From NCBI GenBank assembly GCA_011772595.1, contig WVZH01000319.1, positions 4,654 through 11,154 on the forward strand: a stretch of 6,501 bases of DNA, written 5' to 3'. Shown here piece after piece: positions 1-5,924 of the stretch. Source of the stretch: Anaerolineales bacterium. GTDB lineage: Bacteria; Chloroflexota; Anaerolineae; Anaerolineales; E44-bin32. Each line of letters starts with the position of its first letter. Position 1 is the stretch's first letter. The position numbers were made by a program, and so were the translations under genes. The notes under the pieces are model-generated. The model ran no database searches and was not told where the DNA came from. It worked only from the letters and a program-made list of their open reading frames with translations.

Positions 1-638
1 AGGTAGGTCAATCCAAACTTCTCCTGCAACTCCTCCAGCAGATTGACCACCTGTGCCTGGATGGAAACATCCAGTGCCGAGATGGGTTCATCCAGCACCA
101 TGAATTCCGGCTGCAAGGCCAACGCCCGGGCTACGCCGATGCGCTGCCGCTGGCCACCGGAGAACTCATGCGGATAGCGATTGACGAAGAAGGGGCTCAT
201 CCCGACGTGTTTCAGCAGCTCCTGCACCCGCTCCCTGCGCTCACGACCATTGCCTATGCTGTGCACTTCCAGAGGTTCGGCGATGATGTTGCCCACCGTC
301 ATTCTGGGATTGAGGGAGGCGTATGGATCCTGGAAGATCATCTGCATGTCGCGTCTCGCCCGGCGCAACGGTTCCCCTTTCAACTCGGTTATATCAATGT
401 CCCGATAGAACACCTTTCCCGCCGTAGGTCGATAGAGTTGTAAGATCGTGCGCCCCGTCGTGGACTTACCGCAACCACTTTCTCCCACCAGCCCCAACGT
501 CTCCCCCTCTCGGATGGAGAACGTAACCTTGTCCACCGCTTCGACCGAACCGATCTGGCGCTGAATGATGATGCCGCGCGTGATCGGAAAATGCTTCGTC
601 AGTTTCTCAACCCGTACCAAGACTTTGTTCTCAGTCAT
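1..638 (-). CDS. Dipeptide/oligopeptide ABC transporter ATP-binding protein, DppF/OppF-like, 3' end cut by window edge
   Basis: This is the second of the paired cytoplasmic ATPases that power peptide import through an inner-membrane permease. About 212 codons are visible and the frame is still open at base 1, so roughly the last third of a usual 320-350 aa protein is missing. Residues read directly: Walker A GESGCGKS at 52-59, Q-loop [11 protein letters not shown] at 101-111, ABC signature FSGGQRQR at 159-166, and Walker B MVLDEP at 180-185 followed by the D-loop SALD. The H-loop histidine and the C-terminal oligopeptide-transporter domain lie outside the window. The ATG overlaps the dppD-like stop codon as ATGA, which implies translational coupling; no strong separate Shine-Dalgarno is seen. 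The subfamily is assigned from pairing and order (D then F). The transported substrate cannot be told from the ATPase. Confidence 0.95.
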   Translation of the reverse strand, partial: MTENKVLVRVEKLTKHFPITRGIIIQRQIGSVEAVDKVTFSIREGETLGLVGESGCGKSTTGRTILQLYRPTAGKVFYRDIDITELKGEPLRRARRDMQMIFQDPYASLNPRMTVGNIIAEPLEVHSIGNGRERRERVQELLKHVGMSPFFVNRYPHEFSGGQRQRIGVARALALQPEFMVLDEPISALDVSIQAQVVNLLEELQEKFGLTY

Positions 639-1624
639 CGCAGGGCACCCGTCTGGATATCCACCCAGCATGCAATCTTGTGATTGTTGGCCACTTCCTC
701 CAGCAGCGGATTGCGCTCGAAGCAGATATCTTTCACGTAGTCACACCGCGGTGCAAAGGGGCACCCGACCGGCATCTCCAGTAGCTCTGGTGGCAAACCC
801 TCGATCGATTCGAGTTTTGCACCCGGACTACCGTCCATACGCGGGAGGGATTTGAGCAGAGAAAACGTGTATGGGTGCCGCGGATCCCCATAAACTTCGT
901 CAATAGCCGCTGTCTCAACGATGAAGCCGGCGTACATCACGTTCACCCGATCGGCCAAGCCCGCCACCACACCCAGGTCGTGTGTGATCCAAATCAACGA
1001 CATGCCGAGCTGGTCCCGCAGACGCTTGACCAAATCGACAATTTGTGCCTGGATCGTGACGTCGAGCGCAGTGGTCGGCTCGTCGGCGATGAGTAGAGAG
1101 GGGTTGCACGAAAGCGCCATGGCGATCATGGCTCGCTGACGCATACCGCCTGAAAATTGGTGGGGGTAATCATTGAGGCGGTCGCGGGCTTCAGGGATGC
1201 CCACCAAGTGCAGGAGCTCACCCGCCCGATCGAAGGCCTCTCCTTCAGTCATCCCGAGGTGGAGCCTCAGCGGCTCCATGATTTGAAAACCGACCGTCAG
1301 GACCGGGTTCAAGGAAGTCATCGGATCCTGGAAGATCATCGCGATCTGGCTGCCTCGAATGTTGCGCATCTCCTCTTCGCTCGAATCGACCAACTCTCTC
1401 CCGCCGAAGCGTACACTCTCGGCGTTGATCTCGGCTGGAGGTTGTGGCAACAAGCGCATCACGGAAAGTACCGAGACGCTCTTGCCACAACCGCTCTCAC
1501 CGACGATACCCAACGTCTCACCTTCTTCGGTGTCGAAGCTGACACCGTTTACGGCGTGGACGATGCCGTCCTGGGTATGAAAACGCGTAGCCAAATTTTT
1601 AACTTCGAGGACTTTGGGGGACAA
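635..1624 (-). CDS. Dipeptide/oligopeptide ABC transporter ATP-binding protein, DppD/OppD-like
   Basis: This 329-aa cytoplasmic ATPase is the normal length for the DppD/OppD family. Motifs: Walker A GESGCGKS at 42-49, Q-loop [11 protein letters not shown] at 97-107, signature FSGGMRQR at 157-164, Walker B LLIADEP at 177-183 with catalytic E182, and the H-loop at H215. The C-terminal extension carries four cysteines (C288, C294, C301, C319), the pattern that binds an Fe-S cluster in characterised DppD-type subunits, so a cluster is likely here. The start is TTG at 1624. It is supported by AGGAGA at 1632-1637 with 7 nt spacing, and residue 4 onward ([12 protein letters not shown]) fits the family N-terminus. 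The stop overlaps the next ATPase start by 4 nt. Its own promoter is predicted at 1821-1848. The partner permeases are not in the window. Confidence 0.95.
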   Translation of the reverse strand: MSPKVLEVKNLATRFHTQDGIVHAVNGVSFDTEEGETLGIVGESGCGKSVSVLSVMRLLPQPPAEINAESVRFGGRELVDSSEEEMRNIRGSQIAMIFQDPMTSLNPVLTVGFQIMEPLRLHLGMTEGEAFDRAGELLHLVGIPEARDRLNDYPHQFSGGMRQRAMIAMALSCNPSLLIADEPTTALDVTIQAQIVDLVKRLRDQLGMSLIWITHDLGVVAGLADRVNVMYAGFIVETAAIDEVYGDPRHPYTFSLLKSLPRMDGSPGAKLESIEGLPPELLEMPVGCPFAPRCDYVKDICFERNPLLEEVANNHKIACWVDIQTGALR

Positions 1625-1631
1625 AACGTCT

Positions 1632-1637
1632 TCTCCT
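1632..1637 (-). promoter_or_regulatory. Ribosome-binding site that fixes the TTG start of the DppD-like ATPase
   Basis: The minus strand reads AGGAGA, 7 nt before TTG at 1624-1622. No ATG or GTG near the conserved N-terminus has comparable support, so this site decides the start. It lies 13 nt downstream of an AT-rich inverted repeat (1651-1669) that could influence its accessibility. Confidence 0.7.
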
Positions 1638-1650
1638 GAAATAGACGTGA

Positions 1651-1669
1651 TAAATCAAAATTCGATTTA
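1651..1669 (-). repeat. Small AT-rich inverted repeat upstream of the dppD ribosome-binding site
   Basis: On the plus strand TAAATC (1651-1656) and GATTTA (1664-1669) are perfect 6-bp inverted arms around a 7-nt loop. The arm at 1664-1669 contains the stop codon of the predicted leader ORF. The stem is weak because it is all AT except one pair, so it may equally be a protein-binding site or chance. Confidence 0.35.
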
Positions 1670-1747
1670 ATCCGGTCCTGCTTTGGCAAGATCGGGACGG
1701 CGTCCGAATTTCAATGACGAATCCCTTGTGCTTTTGGGGAAAACCAA
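1667..1747 (-). CDS. Candidate 26-codon leader ORF before the dppD-like gene
   Basis: A TTG at 1747-1745 is preceded by the minus-strand sequence AAGGAGGAGTA, an excellent Shine-Dalgarno match (AAGGAGG) 4 nt before the start. The frame runs 26 codons to TAA at 1669-1667, ending 42 nt before the dppD-like start. The peptide would be basic and polar (VFPKSTRDSSLKFGRRPDL after the initiator), with no signal peptide or membrane segment and no obvious run of one amino acid typical of attenuation peptides. The ORF lies wholly inside the leader predicted from the promoter at 1821-1848. It could be a regulatory upstream ORF, or the Shine-Dalgarno match could be coincidental. No family is recognised. 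Confidence 0.35.
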   Translation of the reverse strand: MVFPKSTRDSSLKFGRRPDLAKAGPD

Positions 1748-1820
1748 TACTCCTCCTTCGTCAAACCCGACCCGACGGACCCGAGGGGAAGAGATGTTGG
1801 GTCTCCACCGAGTCCCAGCG

Positions 1821-1848
1821 ATTATACCTGAAACGAACGAACCGTCAA
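1821..1848 (-). promoter_or_regulatory. Housekeeping-sigma promoter driving the dppDF-like ATPase pair
   Basis: The minus strand carries TTGACG (1848-1843), a 16-bp spacer, and a perfect TATAAT (1826-1821). This is 5/6 plus 6/6 against the sigma-70/sigma-A consensus with near-ideal spacing. Transcription should start near 1814, giving a leader of about 190 nt before the TTG start of the DppD-like gene. It indicates that the ATPases are transcribed independently of the sigma factor and binding-protein genes upstream. Confidence 0.75.
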
Positions 1849-1857
1849 CGGTCGTTC
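1835..1857. promoter_or_regulatory. Imperfect palindrome overlapping the -35 box, possible operator
   Basis: GAACGA (1835-1840) pairs with TCGTTC (1852-1857), and CCG (1842-1844) pairs with CGG (1849-1851), with a single extra A at 1841 and a central TCAA. The symmetry covers the whole -35 hexamer (1843-1848) of the promoter. That is a common place for a repressor operator. No regulator gene for it is identified in the window, and no long T run follows on either strand, so a terminator is less likely. Confidence 0.45.
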
Positions 1858-1897
1858 TCTTTACGCTGTTTCTCCTGTGAATTCCCTGCCCAACCTG

Positions 1898-1918
1898 CAT
1901 CCCCGTCATGCGGGCATG
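1898..1918. repeat. GC-rich hairpin downstream of the sigma-linked small gene
   Basis: CATCCCCG (1898-1905) and CGGGCATG (1911-1918) form an 8-position stem with one mismatch and a 5-nt loop. It lies about 40 nt beyond the stop of the 124-aa ORF on the minus strand. It could mark the 3' end of that transcript, but there is no U tract, so an intrinsic terminator is only weakly supported. Confidence 0.3.
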
Positions 1919-1956
1919 GATACGACATGTAGTACAGGGATCGTCTCTTCCAATCC

Positions 1957-2331
1957 TTAACCGACCAAACACGAATACCCGATCCCAGCCGGATAGGTGT
2001 GCGCCAAGGATTGCATGGCGACGTCAAAAGTTCCACGATGGGATCGAGAGTCGTCACGAGAGAGTTCTACCTGCGACAGAAGAGGGCCCTGGAGCCAAAG
2101 CTCTTCAAAAACCATAAGCAGCATCACAAGGACACGCCCAAAGACACGCAGCAGTGAGAACGGTCGGAAAGATCGATCCTCCGAAGCCCCAAATTTTGAC
2201 GATGCGGACGCCGCTCGTAATAATCGCCGCTTACTGCCACTTGGAAGCGGTGCATGCGAGGCATAGTTCTTCAAGCACCATCCGAGATACAAATCCAGAT
2301 GATCTCTCTCAGTCTTAGGACGTGAACTCAT
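1957..2331 (-). CDS. Unrecognised 124-aa protein translationally linked to the ECF sigma factor, possible regulator
   Basis: The ATG at 2331 lies 17 nt inside the 3' end of the sigma-factor gene. It is preceded by GAGGTG (2336-2341) with a 4-nt gap, so the two genes look translationally coupled. The protein has a polar, charged N-terminal half (residues 1-57, with a basic KRRLLRAAS segment at 34-42). A hydrophobic stretch follows at about 58-75 (FSLLRVFGRVLVMLLMVF), interrupted by R62 and R66 and followed by E76-E77, which suggests an amphipathic or membrane-surface helix rather than a clean transmembrane span. A polar tail ends in YPAGIGYSCLVG. No HxxxCxxC anti-sigma zinc motif is present. 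An anti-sigma or sigma-modulating role is inferred only from position. It could also be a non-functional frame, although its start and coupling argue for a real gene. Confidence 0.55.
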   Translation of the reverse strand: MSSRPKTERDHLDLYLGWCLKNYASHAPLPSGSKRRLLRAASASSKFGASEDRSFRPFSLLRVFGRVLVMLLMVFEELWLQGPLLSQVELSRDDSRSHRGTFDVAMQSLAHTYPAGIGYSCLVG

Positions 2332-2899
2332 AATACACCTCAGCCAACATCTCGCCCTGCATGCCTAGATGCTTTTTAAGTGCACGTCGGCCGTAATGCA
2401 AGCGCGATTTAACGGTACCTACGGGGATATCTAGAATTTCTGCAATCTCCTGCAATGAGAGGTCGTTCACATAATAGAGCACCACCACGACACGCTGCGC
2501 TAAAGGAAGGGTAGCTACTGCCTGTTGCACCCAGCGCCACTCCTCATCGCGCTCAGCGATATGATGGGGGGTTGGCCTACGCTCCCTCGAAAGCCATTCT
2601 GCCATTTCCTTTAAACATCGAGTGAGCCTATTGCGCCGCTTCATCCAGGAATAGGCGAGATTGGTCGTGACACGATAAAGCCACGGCTCAAAGGGACGTT
2701 TTGGGTCTATCCGGTGGGAAAATCGGTGAATACGCAGAAACACATCCTGAAGAAGATCGGAAGCCACCTCCGCATCATTGGTGATTGCGAGCGCGGTACG
2801 ATAAACTAGATGCCTGTGCCGATCAAACAAGACACCTAGGGCGTTAAGATCACCGGACTGAAGTTGTAGGATTAAATGGTGATCTACGTTTTGACTCAC
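2315..2899 (-). CDS. RNA polymerase sigma factor, ECF (sigma-70 group 4) type
   Basis: This 194-aa protein directs RNA polymerase to a dedicated promoter set and is the usual length for ECF sigma factors. Region 2 spans about 22-90: 'VLFDRHRHLVYRTAL', the core-binding 'DLLQDVFLRIHRF' (48-60), and the -10-recognising segment 'PWLYRVTTNLAYSWMKRR' (72-89). A variable linker follows (about 90-118). Region 4 spans about 120-178, with 'LPLAQRVVVVLYYVNDLSLQEIA' and the helix-turn-helix 'IPVGTVKSRLHYGRRAL' (158-174). No extra C-terminal domain is present. The start is GTG at 2899, with AAGGTAGG upstream and a 5-nt gap; no better start is visible. The gene follows the solute-binding lipoprotein by 79 nt but has its own promoter-like sequence, and it overlaps the following 124-aa ORF. 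The stimulus and regulon cannot be read from the sequence. Confidence 0.95.
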   Translation of the reverse strand: MSQNVDHHLILQLQSGDLNALGVLFDRHRHLVYRTALAITNDAEVASDLLQDVFLRIHRFSHRIDPKRPFEPWLYRVTTNLAYSWMKRRNRLTRCLKEMAEWLSRERRPTPHHIAERDEEWRWVQQAVATLPLAQRVVVVLYYVNDLSLQEIAEILDIPVGTVKSRLHYGRRALKKHLGMQGEMLAEVYYEFTS

Positions 2900-2937
2900 A
2901 CTGGCCTACCTTACCTACGCCTTATTATATACCAGTG
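2899..2937. repeat. Separated inverted repeat CACTGG/CCAGTG flanking the sigma-gene -10 region
   Basis: CACTGG at 2899-2904 and CCAGTG at 2932-2937 are perfect 6-bp inverted arms about 33 bp apart, centre to centre. They bracket the -10 box and ribosome-binding site of the sigma gene. CACTGG also occurs at 2980-2985, across the lipoprotein stop codon. They may be half-sites for a regulator, but six-base arms at this distance can arise by chance. Confidence 0.25.
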
Positions 2938-2956
2938 ATTCCAGGAAAAAGTTCAA
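2924..2956 (-). promoter_or_regulatory. Probable promoter of the sigma-factor gene, extended -10 with upstream A tract
   Basis: The minus strand contains TGGTATATAAT (2934-2924), which fits an extended -10 (TGn then TATATA at 2931-2926) or TATAAT at 2929-2924. TTGAAC (2956-2951) is a -35 candidate, but at 19 or 21 bp spacing it is too far for an ideal match. Eight consecutive A residues (2967-2960) sit where an UP element would be. A start near 2917-2919 would leave a short leader that still includes the ribosome-binding site. Confidence 0.5.
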
Positions 2957-2978
2957 CGATTTTTTTTATTCTCCGGTC

Positions 2979-4931
2979 TCACTGGCACCCTTCACCAACG
3001 TCGTAACTCTCTAGATCCCATAGGACACTGAACGCCAAGGGATCCACTTCAACCCCACAAACCTCAGGCGCCGAGGCAACAACCCGCGGCGGCACCAGCA
3101 ATGGGACTGCCGGGAGCTCGCGGGCGAGGATTTGCTGCATGATCTGAACCGCGTCCCGATATTCCTGCGCTTCGGGCGCACCCAGCAAGATCACTTCACA
3201 AGCTGCGTTATACTCGGGATCATTAAAACCACTGGCATTACTCCCAAAGGGATTCCCCACGGAGGGGATTCCACGACCCGCAAACATCTCACAGACAGGG
3301 ATCCACCAATCCGGCCAAGACCAACCGACCGTTTGAAATCTGCGTCCGAACACGGTGCCCTCCGGCCATTCCATCCTGAACGCCGCCGGATTTTCATACT
3401 CGACGGTCAAATCCACCCCACAAGTCCGCAATTCCGATCGCAAAATCTCAGCCAGTAGCTCCTGCTGGCTTCCCGGAACTGTCAGGTATGTGAAAGATAG
3501 CGGCGTCCCAATGTTGACGTTCGGGACGTTTATCGCCACCCTGGCGGTCTCTGGCAGACCATCGTCGTCCTGCCATCCGATCTCCTCCATCAGCGTGTTC
3601 GCCGCGTCGATATCGTAGGGAATAAAATCAAGCTCTGGGAAGTAATCCGGATGCGATGGGGATATGATCGAATTTGGCACCACACCCAAACCGGAAAATA
3701 ACTCATCCGCAATTCGATCTCGGCTAATACACCCAGCGATTGCTCGCCGCGTACGAGCATCCGCAAACAGACCGGGATTATCCGTCACGCCGACAGGATC
3801 GAGGTTGAAATCCATGCGCAGGATCTGAGCGCCTGGTCCAGATACGATCTTTAAATGCCCGGACTCTTCGAGCTCCAATAACGTGTCAAGGGCATCGTCT
3901 GTGATTACAGATTCGTCGAGAACGTCACATTCCCCCGTCAATAACTGCTGAATGGAAGCACGACCATCGCCACCCACGAAACGGAAAATCAGCACCTCAA
4001 ACTTCGGCAGCCCTTCTGCTGCCCGAAAGTAGAAGGCGTTCCGACGCATTACGATCTGCTCATCAGCTGTCCACGATTCAATGACATAGGGTCCCCATCC
4101 GAGAGGAAAGCTGCTCGCTTCTTCTAAAGACAACAATTCAGCAGGTGTGTATCGGTCAAAAAGGTGCTTTGGAAGTGGAGTCCAGAAGTTGGTCTTATAC
4201 TCCGAATCGAGGAAACCCGGGATGCCGGTCCAACGGACGACGTTTTGATCCGCCGCTGTTTCATACGACGCCGTTCTATCCACCAGATACTTCGAAGTCG
4301 GTGTATCGGAATGACGATCGATCTCGAAGGAATAGACGGAATCTTCCACCGTTAGAGGCGTTCCATCCGACCAGAGTAGATCTGGAAGAAGACGAAAATC
4401 AACCACCATTCTGGGCATGAATACCTCACCACCCTCATAGGTGCGTATGCAATCAGAACCAACACAGCCAGAGGCCAAGAAGGGTTTTCGTAACTGGAGT
4501 AATTCAGGCAGAAGAGTCAGAGGGTTAAGGTAAATCTCACCCTCCCTCACGGAAACCTCCTCCAGACGAGCATCTTCACCACGTGGAAGGTTCGGGAGGC
4601 GCTCCAGGATGACGGGTTGAGGTTGGTATTCAATGATGTCGATCGGACCATCGTAGATCGCCTGCAAAATCGTGTTGGCTTCGACCCCCGTGTCACCGTA
4701 GAGAAAAGTGTCGTCGTAGATGTAAAGCGAGGACGGTTCTCGGTTCAGACAGACGATGAGGGTTTTCGGTGGTGGTGGTTCGGGCGTCGGCTCGATGACG
4801 TGGACCGCCGCTGTCGGTGTTGGGACCAAAGTAAGTGGAACGTCCACCTCGGGCGAAACATCGCAAGACCCAAGGAAGGCCACAGTGACAACCACAACGA
4901 TAAGCATCTTGCGCTCTACGCTTCGTTTCAT
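2979..4931 (-). CDS. Peptide/nickel-type ABC transporter solute-binding lipoprotein (SBP_bac_5 family)
   Basis: This 650-aa secreted lipoprotein should capture peptides or a similar ligand outside the membrane and deliver it to an ABC permease. The N-terminus has a basic MKRSVERK, a hydrophobic core (9-20) and the lipobox LGSC with lipidated C23. A Thr/Pro-rich tether follows (about 24-57, TPTPT and PTPEPPPP). The mature domain carries the Family 5 pattern: 'REPSSLYIY' (64-72), 'AIYDGPID' (91-98), 'LLWSDGTPLTVEDSVYSFE' (185-203), then the 'RTRRAIAGCISRDRIADELFSGLG' area and a C-terminal 'LPAVPLLVPP'. It is longer than the usual 500-560 aa, with an extra stretch around 116-178 that includes C156 and C161. 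The ATG at 4931 has GGAGAG (4936-4941) 4 nt upstream. It lies 22 nt after trmD and probably shares its transcript. The ATPases at 635-1624 and 1-638 are plausible partners. The ligand cannot be told from sequence. Confidence 0.93.
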   Translation of the reverse strand: MKRSVERKMLIVVVVTVAFLGSCDVSPEVDVPLTLVPTPTAAVHVIEPTPEPPPPKTLIVCLNREPSSLYIYDDTFLYGDTGVEANTILQAIYDGPIDIIEYQPQPVILERLPNLPRGEDARLEEVSVREGEIYLNPLTLLPELLQLRKPFLASGCVGSDCIRTYEGGEVFMPRMVVDFRLLPDLLWSDGTPLTVEDSVYSFEIDRHSDTPTSKYLVDRTASYETAADQNVVRWTGIPGFLDSEYKTNFWTPLPKHLFDRYTPAELLSLEEASSFPLGWGPYVIESWTADEQIVMRRNAFYFRAAEGLPKFEVLIFRFVGGDGRASIQQLLTGECDVLDESVITDDALDTLLELEESGHLKIVSGPGAQILRMDFNLDPVGVTDNPGLFADARTRRAIAGCISRDRIADELFSGLGVVPNSIISPSHPDYFPELDFIPYDIDAANTLMEEIGWQDDDGLPETARVAINVPNVNIGTPLSFTYLTVPGSQQELLAEILRSELRTCGVDLTVEYENPAAFRMEWPEGTVFGRRFQTVGWSWPDWWIPVCEMFAGRGIPSVGNPFGSNASGFNDPEYNAACEVILLGAPEAQEYRDAVQIMQQILARELPAVPLLVPPRVVASAPEVCGVEVDPLAFSVLWDLESYDVGEGCQ

Positions 4932-4953
4932 CTATCTCTCCATAACCGAGGGA

Positions 4954-5706
4954 CTATGCTTGGTGAGCATCCGTCTTTTCCCCTGACACTTGCTCTAATA
5001 TCTTTCGATCCTCATCACTGAGCTTCGCTTTCACCAGCAAATCCGGGCGGCGAACGAAAGTACGCTTTACGGATTGTGCTCGACGCCACGAGGCAATACG
5101 CGCATGATCCCCTGAGAGCAAGACCTCAGGCACCTTCCAGCCCCGAAAATCAGGCGGCCGGGTGTAATGGGGATGCTCGAGTAATCCTTGTGCATGTGAA
5201 TCCCTAATCGAAGCTTCGGCGTCTCCCAGCACACCTGGAAGGTTTCGTGCAACAGCGTCGATCACCACCAACGCCGGCAATTCTCCGCCCGTGACTACGT
5301 AATCGCCGATCGAGATTTCATCCGTCGCTAGATGAAGACGAACCCGTTCGTCAACGCCCTCATAACGGCCGGCAATCAAAGCCAACCTGGAATGTTGCGC
5401 AAGCTCGCCCGCCATGCCTTGATCGAAAACCCTCCCCTGTGGCGTGAGTAGAATCACCGGAAGCGAACCATATGCCTCGCCGAGAACAGACTCCACGGCG
5501 GCAAAAAGTGGTTCCGGCTTCATCACCATTCCCCCTCCACCACCATAAGGTTCGTCGTCGGTAGTGCGATGACGATCGGTTGCGAAGTCCCGTATGTTAT
5601 GTAAGCGTACATCGAGTAGCCCGGTTTCCTGCGCCTTGCCCAACACGCTCAAATCAAGGTAGGCTTGCATTCCCTCCGGGAACAACGAAAAGACGTCAAT
5701 CCTCAT
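4954..5706 (-). CDS. trmD: tRNA (guanine-N1-)-methyltransferase TrmD
   Basis: TrmD transfers a methyl group from S-adenosylmethionine to N1 of G37, next to the anticodon, which prevents +1 frameshifting. It is a cytoplasmic dimeric SPOUT enzyme with a trefoil knot. From the chosen ATG the protein is 250 aa, the usual length. Visible motifs are [11 protein letters not shown] (1-11), '[24 protein letters not shown]' with its glycine-rich loop at 55-59, the SAM-binding knot segments 'LTPQGRVF' (87-94), '[11 protein letters not shown]' (112-122) and '[14 protein letters not shown]' (132-145), and 'HPHYTRPP' (178-185). E116, R154 and D169 fall at the same numbers as the functionally important residues of E. 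coli TrmD, which supports this start over the in-frame TTG at 5790. An ATG at 5718 is a near alternative. The rpsP, rimM and rplS neighbours common in other bacteria are not adjacent here. Confidence 0.97.
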   Translation of the reverse strand: MRIDVFSLFPEGMQAYLDLSVLGKAQETGLLDVRLHNIRDFATDRHRTTDDEPYGGGGGMVMKPEPLFAAVESVLGEAYGSLPVILLTPQGRVFDQGMAGELAQHSRLALIAGRYEGVDERVRLHLATDEISIGDYVVTGGELPALVVIDAVARNLPGVLGDAEASIRDSHAQGLLEHPHYTRPPDFRGWKVPEVLLSGDHARIASWRRAQSVKRTFVRRPDLLVKAKLSDEDRKILEQVSGEKTDAHQA

Positions 5707-5835
5707 TGAGATATCCATTCTACAATCGTGGGCTCGCACCCAACGAAGGTCTTCAAAAAATGTTCGTATCCAGCTCGATATCTCTGACAAAGTACTAAAG
5801 CGTTGAATTTAACCCTCAGCCTTGATTGGAGCCAA

Positions 5836-5841
5836 ATTATA
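5836..5841 (-). promoter_or_regulatory. -10 box of a probable trmD promoter
   Basis: The minus strand has a perfect TATAAT at 5841-5836, about 130 nt before the trmD ATG. The best -35 match is TTGGGT 18 bp upstream, only three of six positions, and no TGn extension is present. The TATAAT is the sole strong element, so the call is tentative. Transcription would start near 5829 and would carry trmD and the downstream lipoprotein gene. Confidence 0.45.
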
Positions 5842-5890
5842 CCTTCCTTCCTCAAGACTACCCAAAGAGAACGTTTTTCGACCAACGCGG

Positions 5891-5924
5891 AGGTGACCGG
5901 CACTTCGGAGAGTGCCGGTCACCT
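5891..5924. terminator. Perfect 14-bp stem-loop between NUDIX gene and trmD, terminator-like or dispersed palindrome
   Basis: AGGTGACCGGCACT (5891-5904) and AGTGCCGGTCACCT (5911-5924) are exact inverted repeats around the 6-nt loop TCGGAG. The predicted RNA hairpin is very stable on both strands. It sits 60-93 nt after the NUDIX stop and upstream of the trmD promoter, the right place to insulate the two transcripts. Neither strand has a T run after it, so it is not a classical intrinsic terminator. It may be a factor-dependent terminator, an RNA-stabilising hairpin or one copy of a repeated palindrome. Confidence 0.6.

Larger units (their letters stand above)
1625..1956. other. 332-nt intergenic region between the sigma-linked ORF and the ATPase pair
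   Basis: No protein-coding gene longer than the 26-codon leader ORF is supported here. From the minus-strand 5' side it holds a GC-rich hairpin (1898-1918), a palindrome over the -35 box (1835-1857), a strong promoter (1821-1848), a leader ORF (1747-1667), an AT-rich inverted repeat (1651-1669) and the dppD ribosome-binding site (1632-1637). Longer open frames crossing it run straight through the promoter and show no family features. Confidence 0.6.

Noticed and set aside
1157..1639. 160-codon plus-strand open frame opposite the DppD-like gene
   Set aside because: It is the antisense of a clearly conserved ABC ATPase and shows no recognisable domain.
1858..1885. Second ECF-like motif pair (GGAATT then CGTAAA) upstream of the ATPase promoter
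   Set aside because: The spacing is 14 bp, against 17 bp for the pair upstream of the sigma gene, so the two would not share one sigma factor. It is likely chance.
1748..1972. N-terminal extension of the leader ORF into a 101-aa protein starting at 1972
   Set aside because: It would read through the strong promoter and palindrome, and its composition is not protein-like. Only the last 26 codons have a good ribosome-binding site.
1845..2057. 70-codon minus-strand open frame overlapping the 124-aa ORF
   Set aside because: It has no supporting ribosome-binding site or domain, and it competes with the better-supported frame coupled to the sigma gene.
2941..2967. T8 run on the plus strand as an intrinsic terminator
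   Set aside because: No GC stem precedes it on the plus strand, and on the coding (minus) strand it is an A tract. An UP-element role fits better.
4617..5021. 134-codon plus-strand open frame across the lipoprotein and trmD ends
   Set aside because: It lies antisense to two well-supported genes, is rich in Arg, Asp and Trp in a way typical of shadow frames, and has no domain features.
5707..5790. In-frame extension of trmD to a TTG at 5790, adding 28 residues
   Set aside because: There is no Shine-Dalgarno before the TTG, and the added residues are not typical of TrmD. Starting at 5706 gives the family N-terminus and places E116, R154 and D169 at the E. coli numbers.
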